DNA of 64,000 bases from Apiotrichum sp. Y4204 (lineage: Eukaryota > Basidiomycota > Tremellomycetes > Trichosporonales > Trichosporonaceae), in NCBI GenBank assembly GCA_025531455.1, contig JAMYHL010000024.1, positions 124,001 to 188,000 of the forward strand. Reading direction: 5' to 3'. A program made the translations under genes and the position numbers. How positions within the stretch are numbered: the first letter of the stretch is position 1; every line of letters begins with the position of its first letter. Of the stretch, positions 1-11,055 are shown piece by piece. The notes below the pieces were generated by a model. The model was not told the DNA's origin. It did no database searches and worked only from the letters and a program-made list of their open reading frames with translations.

Positions 1-67
1 CCAGCAGCTAATTCACGCTATCCACTTCTGCCACCCAGACTCCGCACTTCTGGCGACTTCGAAGACT

Positions 68-1012
68 ATGGCATCCAAGTTCACCGTCGATGTCCTCCCG
101 ATCGGCCACACTGCGCGCTGGGTGGCTCACACCTGGTCTCTTTTCCGCGAACCTTCTGATCAGGATACTCCCCCATGTGATGATGACTCCTGTAATCATC
201 ACATCTGTGAATATCCCTTTACCAATCAACCCCCCGGTGATCATAACCGTTTTACGCCGGATCGCAGTTATTACATTCTTTCGCGCCATTACACGCATTC
301 ACCCCCCATGCTCCGCCGCATCCTCCTGGAGATTCACAATCTCGATGAGAACGAATGGGATATCAGCTTCAGGCGGCCGCCATTGTCGCTGGTCTCATTT
401 CTCACATACGGAGGACAGCTATCTACCGACCTTATTCACCACGTCATTCACACATATCCCGACAACCTGCGTGATCTTTCCCGCCTTCTTTGCACACTGC
501 TAATTGCTCAAAAACCACGAGAATCTCAGGCCTTGATCGAGTGTGGTGTTGATCTGGACATCATTGAGCCTGGCGGTCCGCATCGACTGGACTCTCTCGC
601 CCTGGTCCCTTCCGCGGCCGCAGTACGTCAGGCCTGGACACCAGTTCATCGAGACGCTACAAAATGTGTCTGTGGATGGGAGGCAGCAGGTCCTCGTGGT
701 CGCGCACAACGGCTCTTGGTCGGAACGTACTCCATCAAAGGCCCTCTTCCGCCATCTTCCGAGTGGAATGAAGACTTCGGCTACGAGTATCTCGACAACG
801 ACAATTTGGTAGTGGATGTTGATCTTTCTCCCCCTTATCAACCGTATTATGACCACCGCCTACCTCCCGATCATACTGTGGGGCGTAGGCGCTTTGCTCT
901 CTGCGATGACCCAGGCCGATATTCTGTCCGTAAAGCAATGGAGATCGCTCTCCATGTGGAGTACCTTGACTCTTTTGCGAGGTCCATTGGTGCTGCCACT
1001 CTTCTGGACTAA
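68..1012 (+). CDS. Hypothetical protein, possibly 5'-extended
   Basis: A 314-codon ORF from an ATG in good context (GACTATGG) to a TAA. I recognise no domain. Codon use in the first 150 codons is C-ending like the real genes nearby, which supports coding. The same frame stays open upstream to the window edge, so the true start, or an upstream exon, may lie outside. Composition is His/Asp/Pro-rich near the N-terminus with no signal peptide or membrane segment. Another forward frame is also partly open (816-1157) and reads protein-like between about 600 and 740, so an intron or a frameshifted relic cannot be excluded. Function unknown. Confidence 0.45.
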   Translation: MASKFTVDVLPIGHTARWVAHTWSLFREPSDQDTPPCDDDSCNHHICEYPFTNQPPGDHNRFTPDRSYYILSRHYTHSPPMLRRILLEIHNLDENEWDISFRRPPLSLVSFLTYGGQLSTDLIHHVIHTYPDNLRDLSRLLCTLLIAQKPRESQALIECGVDLDIIEPGGPHRLDSLALVPSAAAVRQAWTPVHRDATKCVCGWEAAGPRGRAQRLLVGTYSIKGPLPPSSEWNEDFGYEYLDNDNLVVDVDLSPPYQPYYDHRLPPDHTVGRRRFALCDDPGRYSVRKAMEIALHVEYLDSFARSIGAATLLD

Positions 1013-2210
1013 GCGCTCTACATACAGTACACTCACCCAGGCTGCTGTGGTTACCCTTCCTGCCATGTCCTGTAATTCTCCTTGTGGCGGGCTTTTCTCA
1101 TCGACGTTGTTTGTCCCTTTCGTTAGACTCTGTAGCTACCTGACGTTTCCGTCGTAACATGTATGTTCTGTACATATTCGTATCTGTCTCGCAATGGTAG
1201 TCAACCGTCAAAACCACTTGTTGAGCCTATTCACAGTACAGTACAAGTCGCACCGTGAGGCGCGATTCAGTTACAGTGGATATCCGCTCGGCAAGCTCCG
1301 TCTTCAGAGTTCTGGATTCTCTCAAGTTTGGGCTCACGACAGGATATCTCCTTCCAACCTCCCAAGCCGGTCTCTTACCGAAACGCCGCCGATTCCAACC
1401 CTCGCCGACAGATATCCGAACGCTGCGGACCAGGGTAACCCCACTCGCCATCTTATCTCGCACGCTGCCTGTTCTCGCGTCGGTCCTAACGCGCCGGTCG
1501 CAGGGTTGATGTGCAGTGGCGCAGAGCTCGCCGGGGTCGGAGAGTCGGGCCGGTGGTCGCGGTAAGCGCCGCTCGCCTCGGTCGGCAGGTATGGCCTGGC
1601 TGCTGCGAAGCGAGACTCGCGATCCGGATCTGAGGCGCGAATACCGTGCCTGCGTATATCCGACTGATCGCGCCTCATTGGCAACGCGTCATGTGCAGGA
1701 CAAAGGCCAGCATTGGAGGTACGTACAGATGGCAAGGAATGGCCTGGCGCATAACCTGTGTCTTATCGAATCTTGAAATCTTGAACCTTGTGGGAACGGG
1801 CACGTGTGGCCAAAATTAGTTTGCTCAGGTCATGGTCATTTGAGTGTGAGTGCTATTTTTGGCAGTGTTAGAACACCGATCCCGGCGACTAAGTCTCCCC
1901 ATACCGCACCATCACACCATCACAATCTCGCGAGTTGTGGAGTAGGCACTGTGTTGGTACGGATGCAGGCCTTGTGGGGGCGGGGTGTGCGTGCGGGGCC
2001 GCGCGGCAGAAGACGGGTATGGGCAGCCTGGGGATGAGAGCCCCAGGAACGATCCCCATGCCTGGGTCCGGTGCGTAAGGGACGCCTGCTGCGGGTAGCG
2101 AGGCAAAGAAACCAAGCAAACTGGGGAGTCAGCAATACTTTATAAAGTAAAGCCATAAAGTCAGTTCTCGACTCGCGCTAACCTGTACTTCTCCCGGCAA
2201 TCAGCGCACG
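1013..2210. other. Intergenic, promoter side of MFS gene
   Basis: About 1.2 kb with no ORF of convincing codon use. An AT-richer stretch (CTTTATAAAGTAAAG around 2135-2153) lies just upstream of the transporter start and is a plausible core promoter. The 5' part (1013-1200) is probably the 3' UTR of the left gene. Confidence 0.5.
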
Positions 2211-3988
2211 ATGGTGAAGAACGTCCAGCTCCAGTTTGACGAAAAGGCGACAACGGCGCACGACGAGGCCAAGGACGGCGCGCTCCACACGGTGGTGACG
2301 AGCACGGACACGGAGAAGGGGTCGATACACACCGACCACAGCAGTCTCGGACATGGCGCCGAGGGCGAGGCGTACCGACGCCAGAAGGGGATTTTGGAGA
2401 GGAAGCTCCTCCTCAAGATGGGTACGTGCGCGAAGTTCTTTTTGCGCTGATTCCACTAGACCTGTGTATCCTCCCGTTCGCGGTGCTGCTCTACCTCTCG
2501 GCGTACCTTGACCGCGGTAACATGTGAGTCCTCATTTCCTCACGAGATGGGCGTATAGCACACATCTGACACCTAGGGCGAACGCACGGCTGGCGGGCAT
2601 GCAAAAGACTGTTCTCGACAACAGCGACACAAACTACTCTCTCGCCCTCTCCTGCTTTTTCATAACCTACATTGTCTTCTCTATCCCGGGTACGCTACTC
2701 GCCAAGCAGATCAACCCGTCGCACTCGATCGCGGCCGGCGCACTCATCTGGTCTCTCGCGAGCACGTGTCAGGCCGCGACGTTCAACCGCGCAGGCATGT
2801 TCACCTGTCGCCTGTTTATCGGTATTGGCGAGGCAATGTTCGGACAGGCCATGGCGTACCACCTCTCGATCTGGTATTCCAAGGGCGACCTCGCTAGGCG
2901 TGTTGGACTGTTTATTTCTGCCGGTGCTGTGGCTGGAGCCTTTGGCGGCCTTATCGGGTTTGGAGTCACGAGCATCAAGCACGGCAAGATTGAGGGCTGG
3001 CGGATCCTGTTCCTTATCGAGGGTAAGTGACATTCAACCGTACCCACTGACTCCAGGCTGCCCGAGCTTCATCCTCGCAGTGTGCACCGCGCTCTTCATG
3101 CCCTCCCGCCCCGAAACGTCCCGCCTCCTGAGCGAGGACGAGCGCACCCTCTGCCTTACCCGCCTGAACGCCCAGAGCAACAAGGAAGCAACGACAGGTA
3201 TCGACTGGCGCGGCGTGCGCCGCGCGCTCACAGACTGGAAGACGTACGTCTGCGCAGTCATGTACTCGTGCATGAACCTCACGCTCGGGTCTGTCGGCGG
3301 CTTCCTCCCCATCATCATCAAGGGTTTCGGTAAGTAGATACTCAATCTTCGGATCCGAAGCTGACGGTAGGCTACACCAATGCCCGCGCGCAGCTCATGT
3401 CCGTGCCGCCGTACGCCGTCGCGCTCGTCGTCATGCTCCTCCTCACGACCGTTTCGGACCGGAAGCAGAGCCGCGGCCTCGCCGCGCTGATCCCGTTCGC
3501 GCTCGGCATCGTCGGCTGGGCGGTACTCATGACCGTGCCCGCAAAGCATGCCACTCAGGCGCAGTACTCTGGCCGCTACTTTGCCTGCATTTGCATCGTC
3601 ACCGCCGGGTACTGCAATATCCCAATCATCATCTGTGAGTCCTTTTCTGCTTGACCATTCACTGACGTCAGCGTGGGTAGCGTCCAACTGCGGAAACGAG
3701 AGCCAGCGCGCCGCTTCGCTGGGTATGCTCAACACTGTCGGCCAATGTCTCTCCGTCCTCGCCGCGTTCCTCTTCCCCTCGGTGCAAGGGCCGCAGTTCC
3801 GCAAGGGCTGTATCATCAACCTCGCGTTCCAGGCTTTCGGCCTCGTCATTGCGCTCGCCATGACTTCCTACCTCCGCTACGAGAACAAGCGCCGCGACCG
3901 CGTAGAGGGCGGGCGTCCTCCAAAGGGCGCGCCGCTTGAGGTGTTTGAGAAGTTTGATCTCGCGCCTGGGTTCCGGTACACCGTGTAA
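2211..3988 (+). CDS. MFS anion:cation symporter, Dal5/TNA1 type
   Basis: Spliced model: 2211-2421, 2460-2523, 2577-3022, 3057-3329, 3371-3634, 3672-3988; 524 aa; introns 34-53 nt, all GT..AG. The exons join into a typical allantoate-permease family protein: a hydrophilic N-terminus, then LYLSAYLDRGNM at TM1 followed by ANARLAGM, AMAYHLSIWYSKGDLARRVGLF in the middle (the family's R-x-G-loop region between TM4 and TM5), a cytoplasmic loop (PSRPETSRLLSEDER), GYTNARAQLMSVPPYAVA at the start of the second half, and SNCGNESQR near TM11. Family members import carboxylates such as allantoate, nicotinate, biotin precursors or dipeptides with protons at the plasma membrane; the substrate cannot be read from sequence. 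Stands alone on its strand, tail-to-tail with BUD32. Confidence 0.9.
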
Positions 3989-4319
3989 GAGCCGTAGGGG
4001 ATAGGAGGATCGTGGCTTGGAATCTGGTTGGATAGTAACTTTGAAACTCATGTATTACACTAGTCGCAGCGGGACCAAACTACAGTAGTATTCTTTCCTG
4101 GTGCAGTGAGCGCAAAGAGTCTGTATCGCTGGGGAAGCAATTGGAACGCATCTGGTCCCCATTGGCGCGGGTAATGAGCCAGCATGGCAGTCGTAGTACA
4201 GGTCGCAGGAGCAGATAGCTCCATCTTTTCTATGCCGCGAGAACCATTCCCAATGGCGTCAGTCCGACAGTCAGTCGAGCAGTCCCATGCTCTCCATATC
4301 CAATGCAATATCATACAAC
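3989..4319. other. Tail-to-tail intergenic spacer
   Basis: 331 bases between the stop codons of two convergent genes (MFS transporter and BUD32). It should hold both 3' UTRs and poly(A) sites. I see no gene or repeat. Confidence 0.6.
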
Positions 4320-5315
4320 CTATCCTGTCATATCCCGCTTCCGTCCACGGAGGCGCACTGTCGTCAGCCCAGCCCAAACCATTACGCACCTTCTTTGAGC
4401 TTCTGCTCGATCGGCTTCCACTTCTTCTCCCCAAGCCCTGAGGCATACGCATCGAGTACCTGTCGTCAGCTCGGAGGAATTCATTAAGGATTAAGCTGAT
4501 CCACTTACCCCAGCATACAGCCCCTCGCTCTTCGGATGCGTCGACGCAAACGCCCGCTCGAGAACATATAGGTCCACGGCATAGTGCTCCGGCATCGTCG
4601 CCGTCGACGCGAGTCCAAAGTCGATCATCACCTGATGTCAGTTAACCGCAGTGATACGTCAACTAACAATCTCGTAAGCCTCCGCCGCGTTCGGGGTCAG
4701 CCGCACCATCATGTTTGACGTTGTAAGGTCCCCGTGTATGATCCCCGTCGCGTGCAGGCGCGCGAGCGCCGCGCCAATCGCAGTCATCAGCGCTTCCGGC
4801 GTGACACCGATCCGGCTGAGCGCTGCCATTCCCTCCGCCTCGCTTTCCTCTTCCTCCTTCAACTCCTCCTTCAGCTCCGCCCCCGCCTCGCGCTCCACTT
4901 CCTCGTAGTTATCCACTTCCGTCTCGCCCTCCGCCCCGCCTCCGAGGACTTCACGCACGCTCCAGCCTTCGATGCGCTCCATTCCGAGAACGCCTGCCGG
5001 CTCGTCGACCCACAGCACGCGGGGAACGACTACCCCGGCCCGCTGTGCGCGCGCAAGCGCACGTGCCTCGAATTGCAGCCGTGTGCGGGTTAGCGAGGCG
5101 TCGAGCGTTGGATGGCGGTACGTCTTTGGGAAGCGGTGTTTGAGAATGACGGGGGTGGGTGCGGAAGTGGACGAGGACGCGGCGGTACTCGGCCAGTACA
5201 CCTTCGGCGGAGGGAGGAGCGAGGAAAGCGCGTAGACGCGTCCCTCGGCGCCTTGCTTCACGAGCTCGGCGGAGGGGAGGAGGAGTAGGCTTGGCGCGGT
5301 GTAGTTGTATGTCAT
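4320..5315 (-). CDS. BUD32: KEOPS/EKC complex kinase-ATPase Bud32 (PRPK)
   Basis: Spliced on the minus strand: 4668-5315, 4509-4631, 4390-4459, 4320-4357; 292 aa; introns 36, 49 and 32 nt. Bud32 is the small atypical kinase/ATPase of KEOPS, which makes the t6A37 modification of ANN-decoding tRNAs and also supports telomeres. Seen: nucleotide-binding start LVKQGAEGRVYAL (aa 18-30), ILKHRFPKTYRHP, the diagnostic catalytic loop IHGDLTTSNMM (aa 193-203, catalytic Asp 196), IDFGLAS (DFG, Asp 220), and the C-terminal basic signature VRLRGRKRDM before the stop. The last signature appears only if the 32-nt third intron is removed, which decides the 3' end. Odd: a Glu-rich insertion (aa ~135-165) ahead of the catalytic loop makes the protein longer than the ~250-260 aa usual for the family. 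Confidence 0.93.
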
Positions 5316-6961
5316 GGCGATGGTGTTGATGAGAGTTGGTGATGCGTCTTTGGATCTTTAGACTTGTGGACTCGAAATGTGGAGTGAGAGTGATATTTAG
5401 GAGGCACCAGGCCACTAGGGCCCAGAGGTGAGCCTGATAAAATGTTGGACGGAGATCGGAGCATGTCCGAAGTGGTGTAATAAAATGGCAGGAGCCTGGG
5501 GGGTAGTTCCACACCCAACGAACGCAGATTGCGTGTGTTGCTTGCTCATCAGTCTCACCGCCTTCATTGCGCTCCTCGACTCGCTGCCCAGTATCCCAAG
5601 CGACGTGATCCTCTCCTTTAGCATTCCGAAGAACATCTTTTGTAATCCGGTCGCTCCTGAACCACAGGCTCGCATGACCAGCCTCCTCGCCCGACTGGTA
5701 CTGAGCTATGTTGTCCCTGCATCTGTCATGAAGAACCCTGCTAGGATACCGACAGGGGCTGGTGAACGGGCATGGTATAAATGGTTGGGGGACCTGCAAT
5801 GCTCGGGGATGGACGGTGTGGACCTATGGCCTATGGTTGTGTGAGCGTGCGGCTTGTGGTCTGCGGACGCCTCGGTGCTAATGGCCGTGCACGGCCATCA
5901 GCTGCGCCAGCTGGGTATTCTATATCAGGGCACGGGCAGCTGCGCATGCAATCCAAGGGATATCGACCCGCAGGAGGGTGTGGGGCGAGGGCGACTGATT
6001 TCTTTTTCTTTGTTTTCGTTTTTGGCCCGGTGGCGTTCCTTTTTTAGGGCATTCTCATATTGAGACTAGCCGATAGGTGGGACGGAACCCATTCAATAGC
6101 TCGGCTCTGGCAATCTGCACTCTGGGACTCTGGCAGTATACATAGCAGGCCGCGCGCCGCGAGCTGCTTGGCGCCAGAAGTCGGGCATGAATCATGGTGG
6201 GTGGACGTCTGCTGTCCGGGCTTTTGTCGGGGCGAGGGGCTGGCGCGCTAGCGCGGTGATCTATCCCATGTGCCCAAGGACTTAGTGGGCGCGCTGCAGG
6301 TGACCAGTTGCTTCTGGCGCTTTTCGGTAATGTGCTAACTGCTGATGATCTGATGATCGAGCGCTCAGACGCCGCGGATCCGTGGATTATCGCCACCAGG
6401 GGATCCACAGGGGAGGCGATCAGCTGAGCAATTTCCCAGACCGGTGTCACTCCTGAACATTTCATTCCCCTGGTCCAAGGCGGCTTTTTGCTTTGGCTTC
6501 CATTAGATCCTTGGATACTTGTGGGTCCTTTCTTTCAGGGAGAAGAGCAGGGCGACGAGCGAGAGGCTGATTGAGATTGACTGGATCCTGTAGTGATGTC
6601 AATCGTGCCGTCTAGATGCCATTCGCCACCAAGAGAGGAGAGAGAGAGGAAGGGAGAGAGCGAGCGAGATGAGCCAGAGAGGGTTGGCATGGTGCGAGCT
6701 CGAACGGCCATCAGGATTCTCAAAACCATCACCATCTTTCTTCCTTTTCCTTTCTTCTTCCAACTCCTTTGTTACGACTTGTAAAGTCTTCACTCCTTGC
6801 CTGTCTCCAGTCTCTTGTCATCGGTCCTCAGCCTGGCGCTAGGTCACGATCTGGACAGCATTGAGTTCCTTCTCTTCGACCTTGACGGTTCACACCTTGA
6901 CGGTTCACCTTTTTCCTGCTCGCACCAAGAGTCTATACCCCCTTGTTAACCATCTCTTGCG
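5316..6961. promoter_or_regulatory. Divergent promoter region, BUD32 / GH71
   Basis: 1.65 kb between two divergent starts. Seen: a TATA-like GGTATAAATGG at about 5774, a GA-rich block (6635-6690), then a pyrimidine-rich run (6730-6770) typical of fungal transcription start regions upstream of the glucanase. Open frames here (for example 5428-5844) have no codon bias or recognisable domain. Confidence 0.4.
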
Positions 6962-9133
6962 ATGGTCTCAACATCCGCACTTCTCCTGCTCGCGCTGGCC
7001 GCGGGCACGGATGCCGCTCCTAGTACGAGCTCTCCCTTCGGCACTCTTTCAAACATATGGAAGCGGTACTACGGCGACGAGTACCATCTCGCGCGCCCAG
7101 GACCGCTCGTCGAGAAGCGCGCCACGCTCCCCTCAGGCTGGTCCTACGGCGGCTGCGTCACCGAGTCAAGAAACGAGCGCCTGCTCCAAGGTTTCGCCTT
7201 CTCTACAAGGGCCAACTCGCCCACTCTCTGCCTGACCGAGTGCGCCAAGCGCGGCTTCACCATTGCCGGTACGGAGAACGGCGACGAATGCTACTGCGCG
7301 GCCAAGTTTACCGGCGCGGGTGGGGCCACAGTCGGAGACTCGTACTGTTCCATGCCATGCGCGGCCGACAGGAGCTCCAAGTGCGGCGCCGCGTGGTACC
7401 TCTCCGTCTACACCTATAATGCAACCCTCGGCGGCCTTCTTTGCGGCGAGCAGCCACCAAAGCCACCTCCCATTCCGGCTCCTACGACCTCTACTACGAT
7501 ACCCCCTACCACCACCGCCACGCCTACCGGCTGGTCCTCTCTCGGCTGCGGTGCTGACAACTGGACCCGACTACTCGACCATAAGCTAGATGTTCCGAAC
7601 CTCACTCCTCAGAAGTGTCAAACTGCCTGTGCGGCTCAGGGCTTCTTGTACGCCGGCGTTGAGAATGGCGGAGAGTGCTACTGTGATAACACCCTCACAC
7701 CAACTGTCAAGTGGGAGTCGGCGAACTCGAACTGCAAAACGCCGTGCCGTGGTGACGCCAACCTCCCTTGCGGCGGTCCATGGAAGCTGCAGATCTACCG
7801 CAATGGGTCGCCCAGCACAACAACTGGTACACCTCCCACCACCACGACTTCGACGGTCCCAACCAAGCCCTCTATCCCCGCGTCGTCGCAGCCTCACTAC
7901 GTTTGGGCCCACCACATGGTCGGCAACACTCTCCCCTACACCCAAGCAAACTGGGCCGACGACATTCGCCGAGCAAAGGACCAGGCCATAGATGGATTCG
8001 CCCTCAACATGGGAGGCGAGACCTGGGAGCTCGACAAGATACGCCTGGCGTACCGTGCTGCGGAGGCCGCCGGTGGCTTCAAGCTCTTTATCTCGCTGGA
8101 CATGTCGTCACTGCGTTGCGGATCCGGGGGCGATGCCAACAACCTCGTCAACATCATCAAGGCGGTGGGCGGCAGTTCGGCGCAGGCCAAGGTGAACAAC
8201 AAGATCCTCGTGTCGACCTTTGCAGGTGAAAACTGCAACTTCGGCACTGGGTCGAATGCTGCCTGGAAGACGCTGTTCAAGGACCCTCTCGCGGCTGCCG
8301 GCTTCCCGGTCCACTTTGCGCCGACTTTCTTCGGTAGCCCGTCGTCGCTGTCTGCAATGGCTTGGCTGGACGGTGAGGTCAACTGGAACTCGGCGTGGCC
8401 CATGGGCGACCACGACATCACCACTGGAGCGACCGATCAAGCCTACCTTTCCGCGCTCGGTTCGAAATCCTACATTACAACCGTCTCGCCCTTCTTCTTC
8501 ACCCACTTTGGCCCCTCCACCTGGAACAAGAACTGGATATACCGCTCCGACGACTGGCTGTACTGCAGCCGCTGGGAGGAGATCATTGCGCTGCGCGACA
8601 AGTCGTTCATGACCGAGATTCTCACCTGGAACGACTATGGCGAGTCGTCGTACATTGGGCCGATATCAGGCATGCTTCCCGCGACATCAAACGCCTGGGT
8701 CGATGGTTTCGACCACACTGGTCTCGACGCGTTGACCAAGTACTACGCTACCGCGTACAAAACTGGCGCTTACCCGGCTATAACAAAAGACAGTATTGTC
8801 ATGTGGTCGCGTCCCCACGCGGCCAACGCCAACGCTGTCTCTGATAATGTCGGTCGCCCTGCGAACTCGCAGTGGACCAACGACAACCTGTACGCAGTGG
8901 TTCTCACCACAGGTCCCGCAAGCGTAATCCTGCGCTCCGGCAGCACCTCGCAGACATTCAACGTCCCTGCCGGATTGACCAAGCTCAAGATACCCAATGC
9001 AGTGGGCGCCATCGGAGGCAGCATTCAGCGTGCCGGCCGCGAGGTCGCTCACTACTCGTCTGGCAACAGCTTTGACTTTAATCACAACCCGCCGACCTAC
9101 AACTTTAACTACTTTGTGGGCGCCTCGGGTTGA
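6962..9133 (+). CDS. Secreted alpha-1,3-glucanase, GH71 with two WSC domains
   Basis: Single exon, 723 aa. Glycoside hydrolase family 71 enzymes (mutanases, Agn1-like) hydrolyse alpha-1,3-glucan, a fungal wall polymer. Order: signal peptide (aa 1-18, SALLLLALAAGTDA), a Lys-Arg dibasic at 52-53 that could be a Kex2 propeptide site, WSC domain 1 (aa ~58-150, GWSYGGCVTES..., eight spaced Cys, ECYC), Pro/Thr linker, WSC domain 2 (aa ~188-280, GWSSLGCGADN..., ECYC), second Thr/Pro linker, then the GH71 domain from PHYVWAHHMVGNT (aa ~310) through DGFALNMGGETWEL to the conserved TWNDYGES (aa ~555). WSC domains probably bind wall glycans and tether the catalytic domain. ATG chosen because it gives the signal peptide and follows in-frame stops. 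Confidence 0.93.
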   Translation: MVSTSALLLLALAAGTDAAPSTSSPFGTLSNIWKRYYGDEYHLARPGPLVEKRATLPSGWSYGGCVTESRNERLLQGFAFSTRANSPTLCLTECAKRGFTIAGTENGDECYCAAKFTGAGGATVGDSYCSMPCAADRSSKCGAAWYLSVYTYNATLGGLLCGEQPPKPPPIPAPTTSTTIPPTTTATPTGWSSLGCGADNWTRLLDHKLDVPNLTPQKCQTACAAQGFLYAGVENGGECYCDNTLTPTVKWESANSNCKTPCRGDANLPCGGPWKLQIYRNGSPSTTTGTPPTTTTSTVPTKPSIPASSQPHYVWAHHMVGNTLPYTQANWADDIRRAKDQAIDGFALNMGGETWELDKIRLAYRAAEAAGGFKLFISLDMSSLRCGSGGDANNLVNIIKAVGGSSAQAKVNNKILVSTFAGENCNFGTGSNAAWKTLFKDPLAAAGFPVHFAPTFFGSPSSLSAMAWLDGEVNWNSAWPMGDHDITTGATDQAYLSALGSKSYITTVSPFFFTHFGPSTWNKNWIYRSDDWLYCSRWEEIIALRDKSFMTEILTWNDYGESSYIGPISGMLPATSNAWVDGFDHTGLDALTKYYATAYKTGAYPAITKDSIVMWSRPHAANANAVSDNVGRPANSQWTNDNLYAVVLTTGPASVILRSGSTSQTFNVPAGLTKLKIPNAVGAIGGSIQRAGREVAHYSSGNSFDFNHNPPTYNFNYFVGASG

Positions 9134-9562
9134 ATAGGTAGTTTAGTTATGAGCATCCCCCGGATGCGTCCTGTAGAGCGTTATATTATGTAGACAAATG
9201 TCTTGAGAGTAACGGAGATGTGTGATGAATGCATGGGCATTTATCGTGGGGAAGCCTCGGAGACGTGGACGCGCGGGTGGGGATGGTGGTGCCCGAGGTT
9301 GGAAAGTTGTTTTGGTGACGTAGGCGGCAACTGCAGGTTTATTGTTAGACCGCTAGGCGCAGCCGGTTACCCGGCGACCAACAATCAATAGGGACGTTGC
9401 AGCTCGGGTCGCCACCAACGAGGCTGCATACAATTGTCAACGACACTCATCTCTCTCCTCATCAACTGCAATCTCACCACATCACTCATCGGCTGCGATC
9501 CCGCTACTTTCCCATCTATCGTCTACGACTGACGTCCGAATCTAAAAGCCTAGTCCATCACG
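9134..9562. other. Intergenic spacer and MPO1-like promoter
   Basis: 429 bases. The 3' UTR of the glucanase gene is followed by a CT/CA-rich stretch (9430-9520) just upstream of the next start, a usual start-region composition. No ORF or repeat of note. Confidence 0.5.
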
Positions 9563-10839
9563 ATGCCGAAGCAGGAGGGCGAGGTGGCCCACCTCGAGAA
9601 CGAGGTATGTCGCGAACTGGGGGAAGGGCGAGGAACAGTGAGATCAGGCGTGATGAGGAACATCACTGATCTGGGGAGTAGAGGGAGAGGAAGAGCCAGC
9701 ATACACCATGCAGCGTGCTCACTCCAGCTTGCGTTCTACTCGTCGTACCACTCGAACAAGATCAACAAGCTCATTCACTTTTTCTTCATCCCCCAGATCC
9801 TCTGGTGAGTGAATGCGATTCTGCCAGCTGCCCGAATGGCTTCCACAGCTGGATGTGAATCCCGCAAAACCACGATATCTGGATGAGACGCGATCCCTGG
9901 TGTGGATGGAATGGACAAGCACGCCGAGCATTGCGAGGCGAGGAAGGAGCCAAGTGTGCAAAGCAGATCCTGTTCTCAAACAGAGCACCTTGCTGCGTTG
10001 TTCGCTCTTTCACTTATCGTCGTTCTCTTCAACTTCCCAGTTATCACTATTCAACATGGCTCACACACAGGTCTGGCATGATGATCCTCGACCATTACAC
10101 ATTCTCGGGCTTCAACAATGTCGACCTTGCGCCTGGCCTGTCATACCGCCCCTCTCTTGGCATGGGCCTCGCGTTCGCGTTCCAGATGTACTATGTCATC
10201 CTGGATGAGTTTATTGGCGTGAGTACGGCTGGTGACTTGCCATGGGGATGGAGATAGACGCGTGCTGCTACAGCGCCCCGGGGCTCTGGGAAGCAGCTCA
10301 TCGCGTCTCGAAGTCTCACCGCCATCGCATACCTTCCCTAGCTCTCAACTCACACACAGGGCACCTATATCCCGGTCATGGCCCTCATGTACCTCACGGG
10401 GCAGTACCTGACGGCGCACGTCCCCGAGTGGCTCCCGCTGCGCACGGCGTTTGGCCCCGTACCCTCCGCTCTTCCCTTCGCGCTCGCCGTCCACTTCCAC
10501 GGCTGGGCGTGGCAGTTCCTCGGCCACTTCAAGTTTGAGGGACGCGCGCCCGCGCTCTTTGACAACCTGACCCAGGGTGAGTGCGGATGGGCGGAAGCTA
10601 CGATCCGACAGCTGACACCACAGCACTCGTTACGGCGCCGTTCTTCGTGCACGTCGAGGCGCTCTTCTTCTTCTTCAACTGTGAGTCCATTTCGCGAAAT
10701 ATCTCAGCTTCATCCTCCTCGTTCTAGCTGTTGACCTTCAGGGAACCCGGCACTCCACAAGCGCATCCAGAACGCGACGGCCAAGCGCATCGTTGCGATG
10801 AACCAGGCCCGCCGGGCCAACGACAAGAAGAGCGAGTAG
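9563..10839 (+). CDS. MPO1: Mpo1-like 2-hydroxy fatty acid dioxygenase (DUF962)
   Basis: Six exons: 9563-9604, 9728-9804, 10071-10218, 10360-10576, 10624-10680, 10742-10839; 212 aa. Exon junctions give continuous family sequence: LAFYSSYHSNKINKLIHFF, QILWSGMMIL, FQMYYVILDEFIG, ALAVHFHGWAWQFLGHFKFEGR, ALFDNLTQALVTAPFFVHVEALFFFFNWNP. Mpo1 (yeast YGL010W) is an ER membrane Fe(II)-dependent dioxygenase acting in alpha-oxidation of 2-hydroxy fatty acids from phytosphingosine breakdown. The conserved His residues (HSNKxNxxIHF, HFHGW, GHxxFEGR) expected to bind iron are present, between about four membrane segments. Introns 1 (123 nt), 2 (266 nt) and 3 (141 nt) are long for this window. The short first exon (14 codons) is supported by the in-phase join to the conserved LAFY. 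Confidence 0.92.
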
Positions 10840-11055
10840 CTGAGAGGTATCTAGTTGAGATGCACGGCCGTGCGCCGTTAATGGCTGGATTGGGGAGCGC
10901 GCGGTGCTGACTGTGAAGAGAGGTGGTCGGCGAATGATGTTCATACACGCTTGCCGGAGCTCAGTTCTTCATGTTGCACACACCACGTAATGACGAGGAC
11001 CGAGAACTCATTACATAGCAGACAATAGCATGACAAACGTTATGTTTACTCTCCC

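Noticed and set aside
4951..5799. 282-codon minus frame overlapping BUD32
   Set aside because: Shadow of the BUD32 coding strand in another frame, extended by chance into the promoter.
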